Shown here piece after piece: positions 33,979 to 42,636 of a stretch of DNA of 64,000 nt. The translations under genes and the position numbers were made by a program. The stretch is taken from contig CALYLW010000735.1 in NCBI GenBank assembly GCA_944989445.1, positions 245,854 to 309,853 on the forward strand, read 5' to 3'. The DNA is from Ampullaceana balthica. Its lineage: Eukaryota > Mollusca > Gastropoda > Lymnaeidae. Each line of letters begins with the position of its first letter. Positions within the stretch are counted from its first letter, which is position 1. The notes under the pieces are model-generated. The model was not told the DNA's origin, did not search any database, and was given only the letters and a program-made list of their open reading frames with translations.

Positions 33979-36134
33979 TCAGCTTGTCAGTGCGAACACA
34001 ACGTTGATCCCATGTGGTGTAAGAGTCCCATATTCATGGATTAGTCTATTCTCCAGACTGACCCGGCCGGGTGTGTTTGTACAAGAAACCAAGGCGGTGA
34101 CAGACATGTCATCGACGCCCATGTGGTCCCGTCCATTGAAGTGTCGGGAGACAGGACACTGTTTGTCTTGTTTAATGGCCCGTACATGTTCCGCGATACG
34201 GCAAGAGAGTAACCTCCCCGTTTCACCAATGTACTTCAAAGGACAGCGCTTACACACAATGGTGTAGACCACATTGCGGCTAGTACAAAGATAGCCATTC
34301 CTAATCTTGAATGTCCCCTTAGGGAAGACAATCTGGTCCGTCTGGGTAACAAAGGGACATGTCTTGCAGCGATTACGACCACATGGCTTAGTGCCCAGAT
34401 GGGAGGACGGAATAAGCAGACGGCTACGAACCAATAGGTCTCGCAGATTTTTGTCCCTCCTGAATACAATGAGGGGTGGGGTGGAAAATATGTTGTTTGT
34501 CTCAGGGTCCGCGAGGAGGATGGTGCGATTTTTCACAAATATTTCCTTTGCTCTGATGTTGTGGGGATGGTATGTGAGCACCAATTTGCTCCTTTCATTA
34601 CTATCACTGGAGCGTGATACAAAGGCGTCGGCACGAGTGAAGTTTTTAACTCGCTGAAGTGCAGATTGAAGTATAGCTTCAGGGTAAGACCTTTGTCTAA
34701 AAAACTCCACCATTTCCAACGCCTTTTCCAAAAAGTCCTCATTAGATTGACACAGCCTACGGAGGCGAAGGAGTTGTGAAAATGGAATAGAATCCTTACA
34801 GGATTTGGGATGAGACGAGGGATAGAGTAGGTAAGAGTGACTGTCCGTAGGTTTGAAGTAGGCCGAAGTGAGGAGGTGGTTCTTCTGGAGAGTTACAGTA
34901 ATGTCCAGGAAATTAACCGATAGTTCGGAAATCGTGTGAGTGAACTTAATGGAGGGGTGAAAAGAATCAACAAAGCTGATGAACGTGTCAAGTTCACTCC
35001 TCTCCATATGAGTGACCCCAATGCCATCATCAATGTATCTTTTATAAAATTCGGGGAGGCGACCAGTGTATTCTTGTTCCACTCTGTGCTCGAAATGGCC
35101 CATGAACAAGCATGCATAGCTGGGTCCCATTTTAGTCCCCATGGCGACCCCACTGATTTGGTCAAAGAACTGGCCATTGAACTCAAACGAGTTGAGGGTT
35201 AAGACCAATTCCGCCAAGCGTAGTAAGGCATGTGTAGGTATATTGGGGTGAGGTTGTCTGTCCAAAAAGTATTGTACAGCCAGAAGGCCATCGTTGTGGG
35301 GAATGGATGTATAGAGGGAACATACATCAAGGAGGAACAGATAGTTCTTTACGTTTGGATTGATGCTCAGAGAGTCGAATGTCCGTAAGGCATGGTTGGT
35401 GTCCTTAATGTACGTAGGGAGGGATGCCACTATCGGTTGGAAGACACTATCCAAGAATTCAGAAATGTGTTCTGTTGGACAAGAACATGCAGAGACAATA
35501 GGTCTACCAGGGTTACCATCCTTGTGAATTTTAGGAAGGAGATAAAAGGATGGCTTGCCCAGGTCACTGTCAAAAATGTGCATCCTGGACGCTGATTGAG
35601 GTAGAGCGCATTCTGTTATCAACTCATCGATGGTCTTTTTAACCACCGTGTTGCTTTTCATGATGGGATCTGTGGCTCTCTGTTGGTAGAACTGGGTGTC
35701 CTCCAGTTGTCTCTGAGCTTCCTTAATATACAACTCCTTATCCCATACAACTACGGCCCCGCCTTTGTCGGCCGGTTTGATGACAATGTCTTTACGGCTG
35801 CGCAATAAAGACAAGGCTTTCGCCTCAACTTTAGAAAGGTTGGATTTACGGAGTCGAGGAAACAAAAGGTTTTTAATATCATTCTCTGTGCTTTTGATAT
35901 ATAAGTCCAGAGCCTTGGATTGACCAGGCGGTGGTGTCCAAGTAGATTTCCTTTGTTTTTTGAATGGGAATAACTCATCATCGGGAAGCGTGTTGTTTTT
36001 CCCGGCAAAATGGAACTGAAGTCTGAGAGCGCGGAAAAAACGTTGAGAATCGCTCTGTAGTTGAAAACGGTCGCAAGAAGGTGTAAGAGGAATGAATTTA
36101 AGACCCTTAGATAGAAGGGATCTTTCATTCTCTG
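33700..36134 (-). mobile_element. Penelope-like element, copy 3, 5'-truncated
   Basis: Follows copy 2 head to tail and is identical until 36134, inside the N-terminal part of its frame. There it changes abruptly to the 87-bp filler. The 5' leader and the first 186 codons are missing. Confidence 0.9.
33979..36134 (-). pseudogene. PLE RT/GIY-YIG gene, copy 3, N-terminally truncated
   Basis: Retains residues from about 187 to 903 of the protein, including all RT motifs and the complete Cys cluster and GIY-YIG domain, without stops. The start codon and N-terminal region are lost at the head-to-head junction, so a normal protein cannot be made from its own start. The first in-frame internal non-ATG start would be near 35865. 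Otherwise identical to copies 1 and 2. Confidence 0.9.
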
Positions 36135-36220
36135 TGATACAAAGGCGTCGGCACGAGTGAAGTTTTTAACTCGCTGAAGTGCAGATTGAAGTATAGCTTC
36201 AGGGTAAGACCTTTGTCTAA
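36134..36220 (-). other. 87-bp templated filler at the PLE head-to-head junction
   Basis: The 87 bp between truncated copy 3 and inverted copy 4 exactly match an internal PLE segment at 34614-34700 (and at the equivalent places 31504-31590 and 28395-28481), in the same strand sense as copies 1-3. The filler shares one base (G) with copy 3 at its left join and four bases (CTAA, 36217-36220) with copy 4 at its right join. This looks like template jumping or end joining by microhomology. Confidence 0.9.
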
Positions 36221-36404
36221 TACCCTGTTTTTATTTTATGCATTTACCTTTTTAAAAGCCTGTTTGCAGTCTCACCCCCATTACTTTATTTACTTTTACT
36301 TTTTGACTGCTACTTTGTGTTTGTGTTTTGTTTTATTTTCGTTTTGTTGTTCATTCCTATATTCCTCTCACTTCTCCTTTAGCCCTTCCTTTTACTTGAC
36401 CACT
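36217..36404 (+). repeat. PLE 5' leader / terminal repeat, copy 4
   Basis: 188 bp from CTAATACCCTG to the start codon. Its first part is also present at the 3' end of the same copy. The open frame running back to a TTG at 36186 crosses the filler and is an artefact of the junction. Confidence 0.8.
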
Positions 36405-39116
36405 ATGCCTTCTATCAAAAGTACTATGAACCAACTGAGATCCTTTATTTTAACTGCGTTCAGTTTATTAACACCTGACTTAGGTAACGATTGCAAAGAC
36501 CTGGCTTTTAACCTCTTTAAAAAAACCAGATACACTGTTCATCTCAACTTTCTTAATAATTGCATTCGCCTCCAATTATTACCCAAAGGCTTTAACAGCA
36601 ATTTTAACCCGGCATCTGCTTCATTTAATTCTAAGGATAAATCTCAACTTTTATCACTTGAGAGAAAAGTTGCTTTCCAACGCATGCGTCTTCTCGTACA
36701 CTCTCACAAACGGTATATCGCTTATCTCAGCACCCAGATATACAGACTTGAAGACCGTATGAGATCCAAGTTAAGTGATAACCACTTGGCACTTAACTTC
36801 ATTAGAGTCATTATCCACCAACTCAACCGGGATTTATATCTGATTCTATCAACTAACAAAAAGAAGAAGCTTGGTAAACTTAAACCTCCTCAAGTTATAC
36901 CTCAACAGACCACCACCAACAAGAATTTAGTAATTTGCATACCCCCAGATTTACCACTCTCAGAGAATGAAAGATCCCTTCTATCTAAGGGTCTTAAATT
37001 CATTCCTCTTACACCTTCTTGCGACCGTTTTCAACTACAGAGCGATTCTCAACGTTTTTTCCGCGCTCTCAGACTTCAGTTCCATTTTGCCGGGAAAAAC
37101 AACACGCTTCCCGATGATGAGTTATTCCCATTCAAAAAACAAAGGAAATCTACTTGGACACCACCGCCTGGTCAATCCAAGGCTCTGGACTTATATATCA
37201 AAAGCACAGAGAATGATATTAAAAACCTTTTGTTTCCTCGACTCCGTAAATCCAACCTTTCTAAAGTTGAGGCGAAAGCCTTGTCTTTATTGCGCAGCCG
37301 TAAAGACATTGTCATCAAACCGGCCGACAAAGGCGGGGCCGTAGTTGTATGGGATAAGGAGTTGTATATTAAGGAAGCTCAGAGACAACTGGAGGACACC
37401 CAGTTCTACCAACAGAGAGCCACAGATCCCATCATGAAAAGCAACACGGTGGTTAAAAAGACCATCGATGAGTTGATAACAGAATGCGCTCTACCTCAAT
37501 CAGCGTCCAGGATGCACATTTTTGACAGTGACCTGGGCAAGCCATCCTTTTATCTCCTTCCTAAAATTCACAAGGATGGTAACCCTGGTAGACCTATTGT
37601 CTCTGCATGTTCTTGTCCAACAGAACACATTTCTGAATTCTTGGATAGTGTCTTCCAACCGATAGTGGCATCCCTCCCTACGTACATTAAGGACACCAAC
37701 CATGCCTTACGGACATTCGACTCTCTGAGCATCAATCCAAACGTAAAGAACTATCTGTTCCTCCTTGATGTATGTTCCCTCTATACATCCATTCCCCACA
37801 ACGATGGCCTTCTGGCTGTACAATACTTTTTGGACAGACAACCTCACCCCAATATACCTACACATGCCTTACTACGCTTGGCGGAATTGGTCTTAACCCT
37901 CAACTCGTTTGAGTTCAATGGCCAGTTCTTTGACCAAATCAGTGGGGTCGCCATGGGGACTAAAATGGGACCCAGCTATGCATGCTTGTTCATGGGCCAT
38001 TTCGAGCACAGAGTGGAACAAGAATACACTGGTCGCCTCCCCGAATTTTATAAAAGATACATTGATGATGGCATTGGGGTCACTCATATGGAGAGGAGTG
38101 AACTTGACACGTTCATCAGCTTTGTTGATTCTTTTCACCCCTCCATTAAGTTCACTCACACGATTTCCGAACTATCGGTTAATTTCCTGGACATTACTGT
38201 AACTCTCCAGAAGAACCACCTCCTCACTTCGGCCTACTTCAAACCTACGGACAGTCACTCTTACCTACTCTATCCCTCGTCTCATCCCAAATCCTGTAAG
38301 GATTCTATTCCATTTTCACAACTCCTTCGCCTCCGTAGGCTGTGTCAATCTAATGAGGACTTTTTGGAAAAGGCGTTGGAAATGGTGGAGTTTTTTAGAC
38401 AAAGGTCTTACCCTGAAGCTATACTTCAATCTGCACTTCAGCGAGTTAAAAACTTCACTCGTGCCGACGCCTTTGTATCACGCTCCAGTGATAGTAATGA
38501 AAGGAGCAAATTGGTGCTCACATACCATCCCCACAACATCAGAGCAAAGGAAATATTTGTGAAAAATCGCACCATCCTCCTCGCGGACCCTGAGACAAAC
38601 AACATATTTTCCACCCCACCCCTCATTGTATTCAGGAGGGACAAAAATCTGCGAGACCTATTGGTTCGTAGCCGTCTGCTTATTCCGTCCTCCCATCTGG
38701 GCACTAAGCCATGTGGTCGTAATCGCTGCAAGACATGTCCCTTTGTTACCCAGACGGACCAGATTGTCTTCCCTAAGGGGACATTCAAGATTAGGAATGG
38801 CTATCTTTGTACTAGCCGCAATGTGGTCTACACCATTGTGTGTAAGCGCTGTCCTTTGAAGTACATTGGTGAAACGGGGAGGTTACTCTCTTGCCGTATC
38901 GCGGAACATGTACGGGCCATTAAACAAGACAAACAGTGTCCTGTCTCCCGACACTTCAATGGACGGGACCACATGGGCGTCGATGACATGTCTGTCACCG
39001 CCTTGGTTTCTTGTACAAACACACCCGGCCGGGTCAGTCTGGAGAATAGACTAATCCATGAATATGGGACTCTTACACCACATGGGATCAACGTTGTGTT
39101 CGCACTGACAAGCTGA
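36405..39116 (+). CDS. PLE reverse transcriptase / GIY-YIG endonuclease, copy 4
   Basis: 903 residues from the first ATG (36405, with A at -3). Codon positions of landmarks: Asp455 of RT motif A at 37767, SGVAMG at 37941, YIDD at 38058, NFLD at 38181, the KPTDSHSY segment at 38241, the Cys cluster from 38712, YIGETGR at 38880 and Glu880 at 39042. The N-terminal 250-300 residues are basic and lack motifs I can name, apart from the KPADKGG segment near 305 that precedes RT in PLEs. The protein is identical to copies 1 and 2 over its full length, so the inverted copy is as young as the tandem ones. It is flanked by its own 5' leader and 3' region, and could be expressed if the leader carries a promoter. 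Confidence 0.93.
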   Translation: MPSIKSTMNQLRSFILTAFSLLTPDLGNDCKDLAFNLFKKTRYTVHLNFLNNCIRLQLLPKGFNSNFNPASASFNSKDKSQLLSLERKVAFQRMRLLVHSHKRYIAYLSTQIYRLEDRMRSKLSDNHLALNFIRVIIHQLNRDLYLILSTNKKKKLGKLKPPQVIPQQTTTNKNLVICIPPDLPLSENERSLLSKGLKFIPLTPSCDRFQLQSDSQRFFRALRLQFHFAGKNNTLPDDELFPFKKQRKSTWTPPPGQSKALDLYIKSTENDIKNLLFPRLRKSNLSKVEAKALSLLRSRKDIVIKPADKGGAVVVWDKELYIKEAQRQLEDTQFYQQRATDPIMKSNTVVKKTIDELITECALPQSASRMHIFDSDLGKPSFYLLPKIHKDGNPGRPIVSACSCPTEHISEFLDSVFQPIVASLPTYIKDTNHALRTFDSLSINPNVKNYLFLLDVCSLYTSIPHNDGLLAVQYFLDRQPHPNIPTHALLRLAELVLTLNSFEFNGQFFDQISGVAMGTKMGPSYACLFMGHFEHRVEQEYTGRLPEFYKRYIDDGIGVTHMERSELDTFISFVDSFHPSIKFTHTISELSVNFLDITVTLQKNHLLTSAYFKPTDSHSYLLYPSSHPKSCKDSIPFSQLLRLRRLCQSNEDFLEKALEMVEFFRQRSYPEAILQSALQRVKNFTRADAFVSRSSDSNERSKLVLTYHPHNIRAKEIFVKNRTILLADPETNNIFSTPPLIVFRRDKNLRDLLVRSRLLIPSSHLGTKPCGRNRCKTCPFVTQTDQIVFPKGTFKIRNGYLCTSRNVVYTIVCKRCPLKYIGETGRLLSCRIAEHVRAIKQDKQCPVSRHFNGRDHMGVDDMSVTALVSCTNTPGRVSLENRLIHEYGTLTPHGINVVFALTS

Positions 39117-39361
39117 TTGATTGGCCACACCCACCCTTTCCTTTCCTATTTAAGCTCTTACTTTTCTCTCCTTGCTTTATCTTTACTGGACTACTTGGAT
39201 TTCACCGCAGCTAAGTGTTTTTTTTCTATTATTTCGTTTTATTCGTTTCATTTGTGTACTATTTGTCCGTTGAAGAAGGCTCTTTGCCGAAACGTTCGCT
39301 GTTGTGTTACGTCCTGTCAGGCCTACTAATACCCTGTTTTTATTTTATGCATTTACCTTTT
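39117..39361 (+). repeat. PLE 3' region (pseudo-LTR part), copy 4
   Basis: The first 245 nt after the stop, with the same sequence as the minus-strand 27515-27759. It ends at ACCTTTTT, directly followed by the right target duplication. Confidence 0.85.
39265..39320 (+). ncRNA. Hammerhead-ribozyme-like motif in the PLE 3' region
   Basis: TTGAAGA, a GGC/GCC hairpin, GAAAC, an ACGT/ACGT pairing and a final GTC occur in hammerhead order. PLE terminal repeats are known to carry hammerhead ribozymes. Against this, the invariant C before TGANGA is T here, one extra A precedes the second helix, and I find no good helix I. The motif recurs on the minus strand at 27560-27610, 30669-30719, 33779-33829 and about 60098-60150. 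The last differs at the N position of TGANGA (TTGAGGA). It is probably a degenerate or inactive relic. Confidence 0.3.
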
Positions 39362-39374
39362 TGAAAATAAACGA
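39362..39374 (+). repeat. Target-site duplication, right copy
   Basis: TGAAAATAAACGA, identical to 27469-27481. The bases just outside and inside the two copies differ, so the match is 13 bp and not part of a longer repeat. Confidence 0.85.
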
Positions 39375-40389
39375 TACAATTGTGTATATTCTTACTTAGA
39401 TAAATTGACATAGCATTGCAAAGACATAAGTTGTTAAAAGCCAACATAAAAAAATGTATTAACGTTTAGACCTCAAATTTCAATGCTAGATGCAATACAT
39501 CTGCCGAGAATCACACAGTGAGAGTTTAAACATCACACAGCTCAATGAATTAAATCCATACATTAAGAATAGAGGTCTCTAGGTGGATATCAGAAATGAT
39601 TTTAAAAAAAAACTGTACATATCTACAATAATCATATTTATATATTAACCCTCAATTATCTCTGACTCACTCACTGTGGCCTAACGCAAAGGGACATCAC
39701 TCTGCTTTTTAAAAAAACATTGAAAATATAGACTTAAAATCATAATCATTTTGGTTTCCCGATTAACATTAACCAAACAACGCACGAACCTTTGACGTCA
39801 GCATTTTTGTTGTAAACAGTGCTGACTGACTCAAAGAGTTATTTTTTGGTGCAGTAATTTGGTGCGCTGCTTTCTAAAATTAGTAGCGTCACGGACAGGA
39901 CAGACGGGACGTGCAGTTAAAAAATCGTGTCGTGATTAGCACTGTAATAAAATATTATATAAATACTTTGTGTACATTTCAGGAATATTTCGTATTTATC
40001 ATACAAAGATAAGTTACGAAGCCGCAGCAAAACCTAGTAAATAATAAAAACGGAAAGAACATGCGATTTTCACACATACTGCCAAAATCTGCTCAAACGT
40101 GATGAGTCGAAATCATTTCCCTGAGCTATTCCCTTTTTATTGAATTTATCGAATTTCATAGAAATCCAGAAAATCAGTTGGCAATGCGTTCTGAATTCAT
40201 AAGTAGTGTTCAAGCCATGCACTTTCTTCCCATTTCCATCATAAATAATTGGAACTTTGTCTAATGAAGGGGTGAAGGGAAAGTGGGCGTGGCTTTGCGT
40301 TTAATGATTTATGAACTTTATTGAGTGAGTTTTTTTCCTTTAAAAACCAGACGCTTAGCAAAGGAAGGGGACAGGGCTTACATATGTGC
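39375..40389. other. Unique AT-rich DNA, nothing firm
   Basis: Contains GAGTTATTTTTTGGTGCAGT at about 39836, nearly the same as a stretch at about 16251, plus GACAGGACAGACGGGAC. These may be traces of a shared old repeat, but I cannot define its borders. Confidence 0.3.
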
Positions 40390-41010
40390 CAGGGTGCAAC
40401 CTACCCTTTCACACCACCTCAACAAGCCGTGCAGTTTGACTCTCAACCTACCCTCTCGAACCACCTCAACGAGCTGTGCAGTTTGACTCTCAACCTACCC
40501 TCTCGAACCACCTCAACAAGCTGTGCAGTTTGACTCTCAACCTACCCTCTCACACCACCTCAACAAGCCGTGCAGTTTGACTCTCAACCTGGCCTCTTGA
40601 ACCACCTCAACAAGCTGTGCAGTTTGACTCTCAACCTACCCTCTCGAACCACCTCAACAAGCTGTGCAGTGTGACTCTCAACCTACCCTCTCGAACCACC
40701 TCATAAAGCTGTGCAGTTTGACTCTCAACCTGGCCTCTTGAACCACCTCAACAAACTGTGCAGTTTGACTCTCAACCTACCCTCTCGAACCACCTCAACA
40801 AGCTGTGCAGTTTGACTCTCAACCTATTCTCTCGAACCACCTCAACTAGCTGTGCAGTGTGACTCTGAACCTACCCTCTCGAACCACCTCAACAAGCTAT
40901 GCAGTGTGACTCTCAACCTACCCTCTCGAACCACCTTAACAAACCGTGCAGTTTGACTCTCAACCTACCCTCTCGAACCACCTCAACAAGCTATGCAGTT
41001 TGACCCTCAA
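40390..41010 (+). repeat. 47-bp minisatellite, about 13 units
   Basis: The unit is 47 bp, containing CTCTCGAACCACCTCAACAA and then a GCTGTGCAGTTTGACT segment. Variants include GGCCTCTTGAAC (twice, about 164 bp apart) and GTGTGACT. It is unrelated in sequence to the other 47-bp array at 13479. Confidence 0.95.
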
Positions 41011-42065
41011 CCTCCCCTAGGCCACCGGGGAACCTCGAGCCACCCCCTCACTCTGCTAACAGATTAACGACATAACGCGTGTCCCAGCGAGACTCGTCGC
41101 GGCTCGACGGATCAAGGCAATTGTTACCTCGTGCCCGTGCTATTTGTTGATGTTACCGAGATGGTTCTTAGTGTACGAGTAGGAAAACTCGTGGAGAAGG
41201 TCAGGCAAAATTTAGTAACCACCGAGACATTGACAAGCAGAGCATACAGATGTGGAGCGTTTCCTCTCTTGCACGTCTGCGATGTTTCGCCTTGTCGCCA
41301 ATAAGTTTCAAGATTCAAATGATGAATTATTGTTGGTTTGGTTCTTAAAAATTTAGCAGTTTACTTTTCTAAGTAACGTGTTTAAACCATTTAAACGCCC
41401 CTTGGTGGGAGATTACGTCAGTTTAAACATAACTACTGTACATAACAGATTGTAAAAAATTCTGATACACATAATGTAATAAATGACGATTAGTTGTTTT
41501 TTTTTCAATCGGCTTTGGATTAATTCAGTATAGTATATTCTTATAATTGCAGTTACTAGTTGAAAAGTCATGAAGAATTTGGAAGATTTTGCAAATGGCA
41601 AATAAGACACTCGGTTTAGAAATCTAGGAACATAACAATTTTAAGATCGCCAGAGTGGACATACAATTAAATATAGGTAAAGTCGATTTTAGTATTCATT
41701 TCATTTTTCTTATCTCTTATATCTTTACAATATTAATTTTTTTAAATGGAATGTACAGCAAAGAAATACCAGAATGACGCTTAGGGGTATTTAAATAATC
41801 AGGGGCTAGACAAAAGGTAAATATTTGTGAATCACTGTGTCTGTGTGCGTCGGTGTCTTGCACCAGAGAAAGATATAACGTAAACTACAATAATCTATAT
41901 ATATATATATATATATAATTCTCTTCATGGGACCATTCGAAACACCACGACGCAAGTATGTGCAACCGAGCATGACGAATGACCCTCGCTGGGGTCGATT
42001 AATGTATCGAGACCAACAATGGTCCTTGCGTTTCACTTGCATTGCTCCTTCACAGACTAACGCGA
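41011..42065. other. Unique DNA with a TA microsatellite
   Basis: TA run at about 41896-41916. Short frames at 41124-41318 and 41927-42202 have no recognisable domain. Confidence 0.35.
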
Positions 42066-42136
42066 GATTCGTAGTGTACTGGTTATCACGTCCACCTTAT
42101 ACGAGTAGGTCCTGTGTTCAAGCCCCAGCGAAAACA
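42066..42136 (+). pseudogene. tRNA-Val-like sequence (tRNA pseudogene or SINE head)
   Basis: TCGTAGTGTACTGGTTATCA matches the D-arm region of animal tRNA-Val, including the A box, and TGTTCAAGCCC sits where the B box should be. The anticodon position reads TAT, and the acceptor and anticodon helices are badly paired, so it is not a working tRNA. A short T-rich tail follows. A SINE head is plausible because such heads often derive from tRNAs. Confidence 0.5.
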
Positions 42137-42198
42137 TTTTTTTTTAATTTTAAAAAATGTCTGTTTGTGCCCGTTCTTTTACCCCTTTATTACCAACA

Positions 42199-42636
42199 CT
42201 AGCTGACCCGCGGCGTAGCAGACGCCGCTAATGATTTAGTGACGGGTGAAGACTTCCTGAAAGACACAGTTGTCAAAATTGGGTGGGTTTGGGCAAATGA
42301 CTGTGAGTGAATGAAAAGAAGGAACTCTGAAGAGACCCGCGGCGTAGCATACGCTGCAGACTTGCTCATCATAGACAGTGCAAAGAACGGTTGGCGGGGG
42401 GTGGGGGGGGGTGAGAGTACAGACACATAAAGCAGCACTAAGTAAATAAACAAATAGAAAATAAACGTTAAGACATGCACACTGAGGTTGTTGTTACCCG
42501 CCTCCCATTTATTAACCGACCTTCCCTCGCATTGTTTTGATTTCTTCGTGTTGTAGTTTGTGTCCGTTCTTTCTCCACTTTCTTTGCACTCTCCATAAGC
42601 AAGTCTACGGCGTATGCTACGCCGCGGGGCGTCTAG
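42199..42636. mobile_element. Helitron-like fold-back element with CTAG at both ends
   Basis: At the right end a hairpin (CGGCGTA, TGC, TACGCCG) is followed 8 nt later by CTAG and then T, the layout of a Helitron 3' end. The left end, read on the minus strand, shows the same hairpin type (GCGGCGT, CTGCT, ACGCCGC) followed by GGGTCAG, CTAG and T. A third, inverted copy of the right end lies at 42332-42390. Two outward 3' ends are unusual for one Helitron, so this may be two joined fragments or a fold-back element of another kind. No Rep/helicase coding. Confidence 0.45.

Larger units (their letters stand above)
36217..39361 (+). mobile_element. Penelope-like element, copy 4, opposite orientation
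   Basis: Complete coding unit facing right. It begins at CTAATACCCTG within the terminal repeat and ends at CATTTACCTTTTT, so about 36 bp are repeated at its two ends. It joins the three-copy array 5' to 5' through the filler, leaving 3' ends at both outer borders. Confidence 0.9.

Noticed and set aside
27746..39329. Many smaller frames antisense to or offset from the PLE genes, including the 70-codon frame directly after each PLE stop
   Set aside because: Shadows of the RT/GIY-YIG frame, or post-stop read-through starting at TTG. None has independent features.
27482..39361. Assembly artefact as an explanation of the PLE array
   Set aside because: A one-base difference between units, a unique filler junction and an outer 13-bp duplication argue for a real structure, although only long reads can settle it.
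39830..39905. Segment sharing GAGTTATTTTTTGGTGCAGT with about 16251
   Set aside because: Shared stretch is short and borders are undefined; possibly an old repeat but not supportable.
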